Source: Pyronema omphalodes
Taxonomy: Eukaryota > Ascomycota > Pezizomycetes > Pezizales > Pyronemataceae
Length of the DNA stretch: 64,000 nt
Direction: 5' to 3'
Assembly (NCBI GenBank): GCA_024516155.1
Contig: JAJJXM010000076.1
Location: forward strand, 124,001 to 188,000
Shown here: positions 12,197 through 25,058 of the stretch, one piece after another
Position numbering within the stretch: the stretch's first letter is position 1
How the letters are laid out: each line of letters opens with the position of its first letter
Notes under the pieces: model-generated
Seen by the model: the letters and a program-made list of their open reading frames with translations, nothing else
Database searches by the model: none
Told to the model about the DNA's origin: nothing
Made by a program: the position numbers and the translations under genes

Positions 12197-13686
12197 TTAG
12201 TCGGAATCCTCAGATTCTGGGTCATCATCACTCTCGTCTCCATCCTCCTCGTCTTCTTCCGCTTTAACAGTCACATCTTCATCTTCCTCATCCCTAATAA
12301 CCCCACCATCATCTTCCTCTTCCCTCTTTACCTTCTTCCCCCCTCCCCTCCCCTTCCACCCCCTTCCTCTTCCCACCCACCATCTCCCTCTCCCTCTCCT
12401 CCTTCTCCGCCATCTCCCTCCGTTTCTTCGCCACATGCTCCTTCAATTTCTCGGAAAACAACCAAATAACCCTCCTCATCTCCCGTTCCTTCCTCTCCTT
12501 CTTGGCAGCATCACTACTCACCGCCGCTAAATGCTGTCGTAGTCTCCTCTCAATCCATTTCTCATCCGCTTCTGGCCACCAGGTTTCTTTCGCCTTTTGG
12601 ATTGCCGCGGCTTGTTGGGCTGCTGTGTGGAACTTCCATTTTATTCCGGGGGTCAGTCCGACTGTGGATATCATTATGCGCTTGGTTAGCCCCGCGGGGA
12701 TGGTTGGGTAGGTTTTGTAGACTGGTGGTGCGGGGTGGGAACCGAAAGGGGGAAGTGTCGATGTAGGTGGTACCCCCGATGTGAAAATGTACGGCGGTGG
12801 CGGGGTTTCGTTGTTGGGGAAGTCCTGGGCGCTGGGGTGGCTTGCTGTTGGGATGTATGTACTCGGCTCCAAGAGGCTGGGATGGTAGGATTCGTAACCG
12901 GGGATAGAAGAAGATGATGCAAGCTGGGGGATAGAGGAGATTTCGAAGGCCTGTAGATGGTGTTAAAGGTGGGGTTTATCACGGGTTATGGATGGGAGAT
13001 AATGAAGGGATGAAAGGAAACTTACGGCTTGAGATCTGGTAAAAACCATCGTGTCGGATGTGTATGAGGATGTTTCAACTTGGAGTTGCGGGTTTGCTTC
13101 GAGTTGAGGGTTTGCTTCGAGTTGGTTGTAGTTGTGTTGAGGATTTAGATTCTGATATGGATTTGTCGGAGGGAGTAACTGTGGTTTTTATATCGTCAGT
13201 AAGGTAAGGCTCTATCAATAGCCGTTGCTGGCTTTGCATTTCATGCTGCCTATGGGATACTCGGAATTGTGAGTCTGAATGAGAATTTCCATGTTCTCAT
13301 TCCGTCTTGTAGACTCTACATTCTATTTTATGGTAACATGGTATTTGGTGTTGCGAATAGAATCGAGTCAGTAGCAGGGTTACTTACGATTATATTGAAC
13401 CACTCATCAAAGGTCCAAGTCACTCCGAACCCTGGGGTGTTCCAATTCCTAAACTCCTCCATCAGCATAAAATAAAACTAAACCTCTCAGAAATAAAAGG
13501 ATCATACCATTCGGTATTGCTATCTCCAAGACTATTATTCACAGGTATAGCATTATCCATCATCTGCTGAAATCTCATATCTCGGCTATCTTGTTGAAGA
13601 TCATTCGCAACCCAGGTCGTATCAGTATCATACTCCATTGGCGCGCCCCCTGTGCCGTCATTTCCCATGTTTAAGTTGTAGTCCAT
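12197..13686 (-). CDS. unknown five-exon protein with basic helix and acidic tail
   Basis: Modelled as five exons: 13686-13508, 13448-13388, 13178-13026, 12950-12381 and 12334-12197, giving 366 aa in one frame. Function not recognised. The N-terminus has a W-rich stretch (NTEW, NWNTPGFG, DEWF). Next comes a small direct repeat, LEANPQ twice (exon 3). A Pro-rich region follows, and then the best conserved-looking block: a TKRIMISTVGLTP segment and a long charged helix rich in Lys/Glu/Arg. The C-terminus is an acidic D/E run beginning with a KKVKRE basic patch, resembling a nuclear localisation signal plus acidic tail. Introns have clean GT/AG ends. Intron 2 is long (209 nt). Intron 4 is only 46 nt, lies in a purine-rich tract and is the weakest junction. 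The ATG at 13686 has a good context (AAAATGG); an in-frame ATG at 13839 is possible. Confidence 0.6.
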
Positions 13687-14788
13687 TTTGAATCGAGGAT
13701 TCTGTGTGATTTTGCTTGCTCTGAGGATATTCGAGGGCGTTCGTGTCACGTGCTTCGGGTGATTACTGGTGTCGGCCCGAGAAGAGATTGAGGAGGGGGT
13801 TTTAACAAGGGGACACGGCATGCCGAGAGTGCTTTTCATAGAAAATTTGAAGGTTTTGAATTGGGTGAGATAGAATATTGTGGGCTTGAAGAGGGCGTTG
13901 GGTATTGGATTCTATGGGCTTGCTTGGATATGTGCTCGTGGACTCGAAGATAGGTGTTCATGGAATCGTCAGGTTTTCAATTATACTCTGCATAGAGGTC
14001 GGTATGTTCGAGTTGTATGTATATCGAAATCTGATTTTCAGCTCAGTCGCCCTGTATATACACCCATGCTATCTCTTGGAGAAATTTCGTCTGTAGAGTG
14101 CACACACTACGATGTCAAACATTATTATCGTACAAGTCGATCTTCACTAGAATAGCTCCATACTTTTCGAACCTGCTGAAATCATCAGGTAGGCAATTGT
14201 TTCGAAAGATTAAACTTGAATACGTGCGTAAAAGCTCATACAATTCACCTATGGAAAAACTGCAACCCTCACATTACTTCCCACCAGAAGACGAGAAACC
14301 CGACAGAAGATCATACTGCGATTTTGGTATGATATCATTGATATACAAACTTGAAAGAGGCGCTCCACCGGCGATTGTCTTGGATATTTTTCGGTTTGTA
14401 TGGAGCACATAAGCTCGCTTACATAACCTGTTCCTTCTTAGGTGTAGTCAAGATGGAAGATTAGGGTTTTAGGGTTGCCACGGTTGACGTCGCAAGACAG
14501 TATGTAGGCAGAATTTAGGAAACACATTCCAATAAATGAATGTATACTTATGTGTTTACATTATAGGATTCCACATTTTATCCACCGTATGGATAATAAC
14601 TAGACCTAAGATTTGTAGATTTTCAAGTTATAAGATTTCACTCTATTTTCCTGCTACCCTTGTCCGAATATCGCCTCTTAGATAGACCTTTCTTCCATCT
14701 ACATGCATTCCTTCAATCTTCGCTTCCCCCACTTCCATCATCGAAAGTATCCAGAAACTCTACGGCCCCATTGTTTAAAGCGCTGCAA
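13687..14788. other. intergenic region between divergent genes
   Basis: This is upstream sequence of the minus-strand gene ending at 13686 and of the plus-strand gene starting near 14789. A TCACGTG motif sits near 13745, about 60 bp from the minus-strand start. A frame around 14248-14412 gives a non-repetitive peptide (starting MEKLQPSHYFPPED), but it has no recognisable domain and I do not call it a gene. Confidence 0.4.
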
Positions 14789-15543
14789 ATGGCGGTGGGT
14801 ACCTAACACGATGTGCCTTATCCTGTAACTATACAAAGTGCTAATCATATCGAATCTAGGATATTATTGACCTAGGAAGTTATAGTAATATCTACTCGGA
14901 ACAGCTACGGCCCCTCGTACAAAGCGAACTCGAACGACTAAAAGGCGAACTAATTAATCCGCAATACACTGCCTCAGTAATGGAGCGAATCAAAGGACTC
15001 GAACAATTAACCACCGATGGCCGCCTCGAAATCGCGCTCTTCAACTTTCTCAACGATAATGAAGGAATTACAGAAGGGGATAAATCTCTTGAAAATCTTG
15101 CCGTCCTACTCCAGATTGCGGAAGAAAATTTCAAGGAAGAGAAACAAAAGATCCAGGAGTCTACTGAAGCCCTTATAAGGATTGATTGTTCCATCAGTAA
15201 GCTAAAGGACCAAGGGAAGCGGGAAGGTAGCATAAACTGTCAGTTTATGCATATGCTATACCGGTTAGAACAGGAGCAGCGATCTTTTCAGAAAAATCAA
15301 GATGCAGCTTGTTGCAGATATAACGAAGCTAGTAAACGCCTACAAGAACTGAGGGAGGAATTCCATGATTACGAAGCATGGTGGTCCAAAGAGAAATTGA
15401 AATTCGAAGAAAATCGACACTACTGGTTATGTCGAATTCAAAAAGTCATGCTGACTGTACCGGAGCTTAGCAAAAGTTTTTGTTACACTTTGGATGAAGT
15501 CCTGAGATGCAGTATAGCTAGTCAGGTAACTCCATCACTGTGA
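14789..15543 (+). CDS. small coiled-coil protein of unknown function
   Basis: The open frame 14860-15543 encodes a charged, helix-rich protein. It is preceded by a consensus acceptor (CTAATC branch, ..TCTAG at 14859). A donor GTGGGT at 14795 directly follows an ATGGCG, so the simplest model is a two-codon first exon (14789-14794), a 65-nt intron and a 684-nt second exon, 229 aa in all. Upstream codons in the same frame also read as protein-like (SKVSRNSTAPLFKALQMA), so the true start may lie further left. Residues about 75-185 are rich in Glu, Lys, Gln and Leu with heptad-like spacing (for example EENFKEEKQKIQES and LQELREEFHDYEAWW), which indicates coiled coil. The stop at 15543 follows a possible donor GTAACT, so a further 3' exon cannot be excluded. 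No family recognised. Confidence 0.5.
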
Positions 15544-18500
15544 TGGAAATCATGAGAGCGCATAAAAGACTGCTGGACTGCTGTACTCGATACAGAGAGA
15601 ACCAATCAGAGCCTGAAGAGTTGGAAAATGGCCGTTGGAGTTAACTACAGTTGCGTTGGTGGTGATCAGAGCTCTAGTTGTTGAAGGAGATAAATATGCG
15701 GCTTGGAAAAGTGAAAAGTATAATATTGTAAAGGCGGTACCTTATATGCATAGTATGATATTATGTTTTTATATTATTAGTAGAAAAAGAGAGATGTATG
15801 GTCGTTCATGGCTTTTAATTTGTCAGTTGAATAAATGGCAAGACCTGATTAATTACCACTGCTTCGCGCCTCGCTTCAACTGTAATTAGCGCGGCACATG
15901 AAGATCATCATCGGCTTCACGTAACGCCGGCCGGAAGATCTATGTTCCGGATCCGAGATCGTCGCGACAACGAAAGTCGGAGTAAAAAGACGCTTGGCCG
16001 CGCAGCTTGAATGCCACTTGATATTATAACACTTAGTCTTCCTTTCGCTGTACAACGAAACGTCAAGTGTGTAATCTTGTACACCCAGTCACTGGTACCT
16101 GGCCGCATACAACAGTCTTCAAACAAGTTGCGAGCCGCGAAGTACAAACCCAGAGTGTCTGATTATACTGATTACCTGCCTGTGAGAGACGAGGAGTGCT
16201 GATAGTAAACACCTTAGAACGAGTAACTAACATTCGATGAGATTGGCATTATTCAATATCTCTAGTCGACATTTTATGTAATCTTATGTGCATGACAACC
16301 GCTCTCCGTAATCTATGGTGGCACTGCGCCTATGGTGACCATATGAAACCGGGTGTTTTCAGAAGTTTGCTTACACTTCGCTTGAGAGAATTTCGGTGGT
16401 TGTGATTAACACTGTGGATGTGCGCACGCAGCTTCTTTGGCATGATCTGGGTTGGACCCGGACATTGAATGGCGTGTCGCACTGGTTGACATTGAATGTC
16501 TCGTTTGGCACATTCTAAATGTACATATTCATAATTCCATCATTAAGCCGGGTGTCACACCCACATAAATACTTCCTGTGCTAATGCATGCATCTAGTTG
16601 ACATAGTTGCATCACTTTTCGGGGTAAATATACCACAACCTGTACCTTCTCTTACAGTCCCGCTCTACGATTTCTCAAGCAAACCACCTCCTATTCCTGT
16701 AGCTCGCGTACTCAAAGGGTTTCTACGCAGATACTATTGCGTACGCGCACTATGTTCCTTTTCTGACGCGCGTCAAACCAGGCGGTATAATTTCGGTCGA
16801 GTGATACTCGGTGAGTCATACAATCATTTACACTCAAAGGTGGTTGATGTATGATTGAACTGTTCCATTACACAGTTAAGAAAGTGCGAAGGATGAATTG
16901 GTAAATAGAAGCGAGGATAAATTATGAAGAATGTTTTGATATGGTGTATATGGCTGTCTAGAAGGAAGATATGATGGACTACATGTAAAGAGTTTCATTG
17001 ACTGGTAGAGGCATGGTATTATCAGGGTTGGATGCAACAGTTGGATAAGTTGAAGTCCTGGTATGCCCCTTGAGTTTTTTTTTTTGGATATCGGTGGGTA
17101 ACTTTTAGTTTGTAAATGAAGTGTTGGATGTATAAATATATTAGATAAGTGGATTGGGGTACATTTGTTAAATTGTGTGAGTGAATTAGGTTTGGATGTG
17201 ACTAAGTATGAGATCCCTTCTGTTTCGACTTTTAGATAGCCTGACTTGTTTTCAGAGTTACTTCAGCCTCCCGTATAATCTCCAGACTTCTCCCCGGTTA
17301 GTCACATACCTCTACGTCATATCCCTCTTCACCCTGCGTTTTCCTGCACTTGAAACTTCCCAGCACCGAGTGATTACCGATGTCTCTGCAATACTGACCG
17401 AATAAGGATAACTACATAGCAACTGGTCACACCCGTCCGGAATCCTGCATTTTATGTGTAATCATAATCAAGGCAGCAAAGAGCTATATCTGTCTTCTTT
17501 AATTCTTCATTTTCATAAGATTAACTCTTGTGATGTGACTTCATACTGCTTCTCTTCACATCCTCCTTCTTACCGCTGCTTCTCTGCACGCTGCCTTCGT
17601 ACTGCTACCCGTTACCGGGGATTTATTCTCCCGAGCCGTCTCGGAGCATACAGTCGGGGGAATGAGATCATCAGTACCACAAAAACCTCCGACGTCGCTC
17701 GCCTGACCGGAAGCAACCGAAGCTCTTACATCATACCGTGATATGCTGGATGTTTTCTTACATACTTCCAAAATCCGGGGTCATATGAGCTCTAGGATCC
17801 CGATGGTTCGGGTCAGATCTTTAGATACTTTAGATATTTAGTTTAGATCCCGTTCCGTAGTTAGCCGTTCCGTAGTTAGCCGTTCCGTATCGGGGTTTTT
17901 TCCATGAACCTTCGGTCGATCTTTAGATCCGTATCGGGAGGATTATCGGCTTGAATGGAACCGGTTCTTGATTTTGGTGTTTTGAATTAGGAAATGTGCA
18001 TATATACCGGGGATGTAATAAAAGTGGGGGTATGTAAAATAGTGATATAACAATGGATTCATGGCCATGTGTGGTTGCGAGGCAAATTGGAGCCTATATT
18101 TTGTTTGTACATAGAAAATTACTTCTATGACACCTTGTGTGAAACTAGACAGCCTGCTCTACAAGTCGGAATTCATATTTTTCCGCGGACACCCAAGGTA
18201 CTGAAAATAACTCGAATGAGTTTATGGTTAAGTTTTACACTTGACCCTTGGGATAACGCGGATGTTTGTAAAACATATTTGACGTCCTCAAGTACTATTG
18301 TACATTTCCCTAGAGTTTAGACGTATTCTACGTCACATATCAAAAGAGTACGCCTTTTGGCAAGTTTCGCTAAAGAGAGCGTCTTACGAGGGGTTTCTCC
18401 GATATTGTTATATGCACCCCACATTTTCAGCTGTATGTCAGCTGTATTGTATTATCTATATCTGTAATTTTTGATACATACGAATGCTTATCTGTGTCTT

Positions 18501-19261
18501 GTGGCCGTCGCCGGTCAAAAAGTGAGAGTTATTTTTATCATGAACCGGTCAGATTTCGGCTCTAAAACATACATATGATCACCGTATGTAGATGACATTT
18601 TCCAACCCGAGTGATCAACGCTGCGCTGCTCATTGTTCCGCGTGCCAAAGTTCGCATGCTCAATTTCCCGGTGGGGATAATTTCTGAAGTTCCGCGGAAG
18701 CTTTAGTTGGAGTTGATGCTTTGAGAAGGCGTTTGTTTAACATACTGGAAAAGTATAATGACGGTATTTTTGTTTACCGGGTATCATATTTTTATGGTTT
18801 CTGACAATATTATGATAAGCTATTGTTTGTGTTCTGTTTGTTGTTATCCGGTTTATACCTTCGGCGAAGATAATCGCTTATTTACCTGCATACCATTTGT
18901 TGATCAACGTATGAAACCATCCCCGCAAAACCCACGTGTGAACCTGATTGGTCAAAACACCTGTCTCATGCGCACCACATGGAACGCACTGGATTCAAGC
19001 ACATCGCTGACAATCCGCCGTGTAACCTTCGTCTTCTCCAGATTACCCTGTAGGCCTGTCTGTCGGTAAGTTTACGATTGTACAACGCAGAGGTTGGGGA
19101 AAGATGCTATAGACGGTCAGACATAACACTTCCCCCATCGCATCAAGGCCTCGACTCAATTACCAACTGAGGATATCGGGACCAGTCATTTATACACGAT
19201 GTGCACGGTTGAGAGTTGTCTGGATATCAAGAAGGGGAGAATGGATTAAGGTTAAGGTTAA
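15544..19261. other. gene-free region
   Basis: No supported gene is visible. Short frames do not form spliceable coding series and show no family motifs. One small feature stands out: a 15-bp CGTTCCGTAGTTAGC unit is repeated 2.6 times at 17851-17889. Base composition is less extreme than in 1-7000, and simple repeats are few. It may hold decayed transposon DNA, but I could not identify a transposase or reverse transcriptase remnant. Confidence 0.45.
17851..17889. repeat. 15-bp tandem repeat
   Basis: CGTTCCGTAGTTAGC occurs at 17851 and 17866, with a partial third copy at 17881. Confidence 0.85.
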
Positions 19262-19953
19262 GGCTGGGTTTGGTACAACTCGAAACATTGTTCCAACTGG
19301 AACCGAAGTTTCTTGTCACCGCCAAGCCTCCACCTCGACTTTTTTTCAGAACATGGACCGTTTGGTTCCTCCCACCAATTTTTTCACCACGCGCCACAAC
19401 CTGCTTCCCGGAAGCCACATTCTAATCTCAAAGAGTACAACGCGTGATGTTCTAGAAGTCTTATTTTTTCTTGGTAGCCGAATTTTTTTTTTCAACTAAT
19501 GAGGAGCATAGTTTCCTTCCTCCGCTGATGACAGTTGTTCACACACAACATCACGGACCTGCCGAATCCACGATGATAAAAGTTGGCCGGCATTCTCCTC
19601 CTCATCGGAGCTGGAGGCGCTGGACTCGCTGTCGCTGTTGGAGATGGAATCTACATCATCAATATCCATCGTTTTGTTAGCACACTTTTTTTTTCACGAA
19701 TGCAAATTTGCAGAGGGAGGGATATTCACGCGAGAATAAAATGTGGAATAGTGTGAAAATGAATTGGGGTTGGTGTTGTTTTGATTGTGGCGGTGACAAT
19801 GTTCAGAGTTCACGGTCGCAAACTTTTCCTGGTGTCTCGGCGAAGCAAGAAACATTGTTCTGAGGTGCAACTTCCACGGAAACCAAACACTTATTTTAAA
19901 CATTGTTTCAAATCCGGCTAAAAACATTGTTTAAGGCCGAACCAAACTCACCC
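19262..19953 (-). mobile_element. 692-bp PIF/Harbinger-like non-autonomous element
   Basis: The ends are short inverted repeats: GGCTGGGTTTGGT on the left, and GGGTGAGTTTGGT read inward from the right (11 of 13 identical). Both ends abut TAA (19259-19261 and 19954-19956), the 3-bp target duplication typical of PIF/Harbinger elements, whose ends often carry a G-rich block followed by GTTTGGT. Subterminal AACATTGTT motifs recur several times near both ends, as expected for transposase-binding sites. The interior holds one short acidic minus-strand frame (19496-19669) and no full transposase. The superfamily assignment rests on TSD and TIR only. Confidence 0.65.
19496..19669 (-). CDS. short acidic ORF inside the Harbinger-like element
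   Basis: A 57-aa frame runs from ATG at 19669 to TAG at 19496 and begins MDIDDVDSISNSDSES, followed by a Ser/Asp/Glu-rich stretch and a short helix containing SSWIRQVRDVV. It may be a surviving first exon of a transposase or an accessory protein of the parental element, but it has no DDE motif. It may equally be a non-functional remnant. Confidence 0.3.
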   Translation of the reverse strand: MDIDDVDSISNSDSESSASSSDEEENAGQLLSSWIRQVRDVVCEQLSSAEEGNYAPH

Positions 19954-22593
19954 TAAGGTTGACGGGTGTTTTGATCACGGTGCGTTATGGGTCCATACAA
20001 CATTCCAGTTAGGTTCGGAACTTGGCCACCCACATTCCTATGGGTTGCCAATCAAGTGCCTTACATGACTTGTGGTTGCTCTCAGACCCTGAGGATTTTT
20101 GCACGTTTTTGAGGCGTCGGCTGGAGATTCACGTTCTGATGAACTTCTCGTCTACGTCGGATTAGGGCTTGTGTCAGACGGAGAATTTTGTCGGGCTTCG
20201 TCAAGCCCTCCGAACCAGGCGCCGCCATACGCCAAGTAGAAACCACTACAAACAAGCTCTTTTGCCGCCTTATTTTTTTTTTTTCTACGGAGACTTGCGC
20301 GAACTTGCCGGGTTTTCCATTTCCCCTCGTTTTCTAGAGATCTTCACACGTGCAGACAACAGAAGATCACAACTGACACAATTTCGTGATCAAACTACAT
20401 ATGTACATACATTTCGTAGATAAGACTTTTCTTAAGCTTAAAGTGGAAGCATATGCCATAACAGTTCATGTACATAGGGTTCACTCTAATACACCGGGCT
20501 CATCTGATATCATTGGTTAGCGATTAATCTGCCTCGCGCTCGTTTATCTTGGGACTCTAGATCTAGATAAATACAGAATAGAATCCGATGTACCGATATA
20601 ACGGACTGCTTGGACGCTGAGTAAGGGCGGAATATATACCGCGGATACGGATGGAGATGTGGAATATCTATGCGGGGTGGCGGGCATTCGAGACATGCCG
20701 AGGCCGCGGGGCAGACTTGTAGTGGAATGAAGAGAAGCCATCAATTCATGCCGGACGTAAGATACTCTGAAATGAAGAGAAGCAATCAAGTCATACTGAA
20801 TATGAGATACTGAAGTGCAGAGAAGCTGTAAGGTCATACGTTATGTGAGAGAAGCCATGAGGTCATGTTCTACATAAGATATTGGCAAGTATGTAGGGAA
20901 ACCATCAAGCCCTGACATACTCCTCACAAGATATTGGAGAAGCCATTTGGGCAGCCTGTTTGATAAATTCGTGCCATACTCGGGTACTTGAGATACTGGG
21001 ATTCTCCGTGTCTCGGTGTTACCTGCAGGTTGGTCCGTGCGGCTTGGACCCTTGAGATAAATCCTGCTGTTAAGGCTTCCCACGGTAACGCGCAAATGAA
21101 AAGTTGTGTAACACAGGACAAGTACATCAGCGGCGTTAAAATTGGCTATAGAAACTGAGGCTTGTGATGATTTCTACTTTTCGACTGTGTTACTTGGGGA
21201 TGATTTCTATGTACTTCTCGAATTTTTTAGCTGGATGATTTTTACATTTCAACTTGCATATGCTGGATTGTCCTCTGAAAAACACCGGCTGCTGCGGAAA
21301 AGAATATCCGCTCCGTCCCCTGAGAACATGTACATACATAGAACAAACCTGAAGGCCGCATCGCCTCTCGGAGCCGGACGGCCCCGGCTGAAGCGTGAAA
21401 ATTCGTTATGCCAATGCTGAGACTTGACGACACAAGCAACAACTAAAAAAGAAGCTTCGTCACTTCGTCAAGCTGCCCGGCCTTCTAGATTTTGGGATTG
21501 TAAATAAAGCGGGGAATTAGGTCTCGGCTGCGGGTGGATGGGTGTTGTCGTGTGTGGATAATATTATCAGATCCGATAAGTTCAATTTTTTGTCCTCGCC
21601 GACTCAAACAATGCGTCCGGATGATGCTTTGTGTCCACTTGTCCGTGTCATTGGAGTTCAGTCGTGTTACTGAAAATCATTTGTTCATTTCCCGAATGTT
21701 GTCCAGGTGTAATTGTGGAGAAGAGAGATCCCCGAGGAGAATGAAAAGTATCACAATATCATCACAAATAACAAGAATCATCACATTGACAGTATCACAG
21801 CATCGTCATAAACACAACACAACATAACACAACACAAGATTCAATAAGCAATAAGCAATAGCTGCAATAAAATACCCCTTATCAACTCGTATTATACTCC
21901 CCATATTATTACTGTATTGTATATACACATCCAACCTTGCGTAAATCCCAAAAATTCCATGTGCAACAACACCAAAGCACCGCATTTTCTCTGCAGCGAA
22001 CGTTTATCTCACCGCACACGCGATTGGTCTTAGTAATTGCCGAAGAAGGCATTATGCACTATTATTCCCTAGTCTGTCGTATTCTAGTGGCTCGCACAAA
22101 ATCCCGAATGAAGATGACGACTTCATGCGCGTCGCTGATTGGCTGCAGATGACGCATTATGCGGCTCAAGCACCCCACGCCCGCCTTACTAACCACCACA
22201 ACGCCTAACGAGATATATCCGCAGACGACCAGGAAAAACAAGTTAAACCACCAGAAGATGGGGGAAGATGCGGATTAGTATGGTGGCATATAGCGATCGG
22301 AAATCGACGTGCAGATATGCTACGCAGATGGCGAATGGTCGGGAAGCCCGCCACGCACCCCAACATATCATTGGCACATCCAAAACGGACATTTAACATA
22401 CTCTTCCCGCCCGCCTTACAAGGGTGATATTTTTGCACATCCGTATCCACTTTTCGCAGATAGAAATAACCACTAGGGAACCTTCCATCAGTTCTCTCCT
22501 CCTCCTTCTCCTCCTCCGCTACTTCCTCCCTCCACCTTCTCCGCCTTACCTCTCTCCAGCAACACAGCCGGCCGCCAAAGGTGTTCAACAACC
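19954..22593. other. intergenic region with tandem repeat; promoter of sulfate permease at right
   Basis: No gene is supported. A degenerate tandem array lies at 20731-20960. From about 22200 the sequence becomes C/T-rich, with pyrimidine tracts at 22490-22560 just before the sulfate permease start. That is typical of a fungal core promoter and 5' UTR. Confidence 0.5.
20731..20960. repeat. degenerate tandem repeat, units of 29-48 bp
   Basis: AGAGAAGC followed by CATCAA-like and GTCATAC-like segments and ending in GATACTG/GATATTGG recurs at about 20731, 20776, 20819, 20848, 20896 and 20937. Spacing is irregular and the copies have diverged, so it is an old array. Confidence 0.7.
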
Positions 22594-25058
22594 ATGGCCG
22601 GATCAACATCCAGTCCTTCGCCATCCGCACCGCTCTCAACAAAGGTCGGTCATGGCCTTGCTAAGGTCCTAGGAATCGAGTTGCAGGATGATACGCCATA
22701 TGAGCCCCAGGTCTCCCGGGGAGAATCTGTCTACTCTATCAGTGAAGGTGCAGATGCATATATCGAGAAAGAGCCTACCGTGTTGGAATATTTGAGTCAA
22801 TTCAAACCTTCTGGAAACGGCTTTGTGAAATACCTACTCGGCTTTTTCCCATTTTTAACCTGGATTGGACGATACAACGCAAAGTGGGCGTATGGAGACT
22901 TGACCGCTGGAATCACCGTCGGATGTGTGGTTATCCCGCAGTCGAGTAAGTTCATACTGAGAAAACTGCCGGAATTGGCGACTGACTGAATATAGTGGCG
23001 TATGCTCAACTTGCAACTCTTGCTCCGGAATTTGGATTGTACTCATCGTTCGTTGGTGTCATGCTGTACTGGTTCTTTGCTACCTCTAAGGATATCACCA
23101 TTGGTCCCGTTGCCGTCATGTCGACTTTGGTTGGAAATATCGTCTCTGATGTTCCGGACAGTGAACGTCCTCACGTGGTTGCTGCTTTGTCGTTGGTTTG
23201 TGGAATTATTGTGCTCGTTATAGGATTGCTCCGTCTTGGATTCATTGTCGACTACATCCCGCTTACCGCCATTGCCGCATTCATGACCGGATCAGCCTTG
23301 AACATTGCGGTTGGACAGACACCAAAGTTGCTCGGACTCCACGGATTCAACACCAGAGATGCTACCTACATGGTCTTTATCAATACCTTGAAGCACTTGG
23401 ACGAATGTACTCTCGACGCCGCCATTGGAATTACGGCACTCACTTTTTTGTACTTGTTGAAATGGATTTTCACCAGCTTCCTGCCCAAGAAGTTCCCCAG
23501 TCACTCGAAGACATGGTTCTTCCTCAGCACTCTCCGTACCGCCTTTATCCTTTTACTCTACACCTTGATTTCCTGGTTGGTCAACATGAAGCGGAGAAAC
23601 GACCCCAAGTTTGCTATTCTTGGTGTTATTCCTAGCGGTTTCCAGCACATGGGAATTCCCGTTCTCAACAGTGGCCTCATTTCGCACTTCACCTCTCAGC
23701 TTCCGGCCGCGGTTATTGTTCTTTTGATTGAGCACATTGCCATTAGCAAGTCTTTTGGAAGAATCAATAACTACACCATCGACCCGTCCCAGGAGCTGAT
23801 TGCCATTGGAGTTACCAACATCTTTGGTCCTTTCTTTGGAGCTTACCCCGCCACCGGATCCTTCTCTCGTACCGCCATCAAGTCCAAGGCCGGTGTTCGC
23901 ACTCCCTTCGCTGGTGTCATCACCGGTGTCGTTGTACTTCTTGCCATTTACTTTCTTACTTCCGTCTTCTTCTACATTCCCCACGCCACTCTTTCCGCCG
24001 TCATCTTCCACGCCGTCGGTGACTTGATCACTCCTCCTAACACGGTCTACAAGTTCTGGCGTGTCTCCCCCGTGGAGTGCATTATCTTCTGGATTGGAGT
24101 CATTGTTACCGTCTTCACTAACATTGAGAATGGAATTTACATTTCCGTTGGACTTTCCGGAGTTCTTCTTTTGTTCCGTATCGCCAAGGCCCGCGGCCAC
24201 TTCATGGGTAAGGTCAAGGTGCACTCCGTCGTTGGTGACCACTTGATCTCGGACCCTCCCAGCCCCAGCGGTAGCATCCCTTCGGCTTCATCTTCTGCTA
24301 GTATCTTGAAGGGCTCTTACGGCGCAATCGATTACCCTCCTACTCCCTACGAGTCCACCCGCAACGTCTTCCTTCCAATTGACCACCGGGACGGATCCAA
24401 CCCGGCTCTCGACATTGTCAATCCCTACCCCGGAGTCTTTGTCTACCGCTTCACCGAGGGATTCTTGTATCCCAACGCCTCTCACTACACCGAGTCTTTG
24501 GTCGCTCACATCTTTGAGAACACTCGTTCTGGAAACCCCGCCTTATTGACTACCAAGGCCGGAGACCGTGCCTGGAACGACCCTGGTCCGAAGAACCCCG
24601 AGGCCGCAGCCAAGGCCTCCGCTTTGAAGCCCACTCTTAAGGCTATTATTCTTGATTTCTCCTCTGTCAACAACGTCGATATCACCTCTGTTCAGAACCT
24701 TCTCGATGTTCGTAACCAGCTCGACCGCTACGCTGCTCCGGATATTGTCGAATGGCATTTCGCAGCTATTGGAAACCGCTGGACGAAGCGTGCTTTGTCA
24801 TCCGCCGGCTTTGGATTCCCTGCGGGAACTCGTCGTAAGGAGGGATGGAAGCCTGTGTTTTCCGTTGCTATGATTGAGGAGCGGGATGAGGAGGGTATCC
24901 AGCGTGAAATTGCCGAGCAGAAGGAGATTGATCCCGAAGCAGGAAGAGCATTGAAGGTGAAGAGGATAGTTCCCGTTGGAAGCATTGGCTTGCCGTTTTT
25001 CCATATTGATCTTGAGGGAGCGGTGGCATCTGCTGTGAGAAGTGTTAGGGAAAATTAG
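22594..25058 (+). CDS. sulfate permease (SulP family, STAS domain)
   Basis: Two exons, 22594-22945 and 22996-25058, with a 50-nt intron (GTAAGT...ATAG) give 804 aa, normal for fungal CYS-13/CYS-14/SutB-type permeases. The splice joins the SulP signature VIPQSMAYAQLA, which the intron interrupts inside the Met codon, and so confirms the junction. The membrane part (about residues 75-540) has the expected series of hydrophobic segments, including the conserved run GPVAVMSTLVG. The cytoplasmic STAS domain spans about 591-770, with the LDFSSVNNVDITSVQNLLD core. The family takes up sulfate across the plasma membrane with protons, feeding cysteine, methionine and glutathione synthesis. The start ATG lies in a good ACCATGG context. 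Such genes are usually controlled by the Cys3/MetR sulfur regulator; I did not verify sites here. Confidence 0.95.

Noticed and set aside
14098..14412. 104-codon plus-strand frame with a protein-like C-terminal half
   Set aside because: No family motif, and no splice connection to the coiled-coil gene could be established.
23553..24242. 229-codon minus-strand frame inside the sulfate permease
   Set aside because: Antisense shadow of the strongly supported SulP coding frame.
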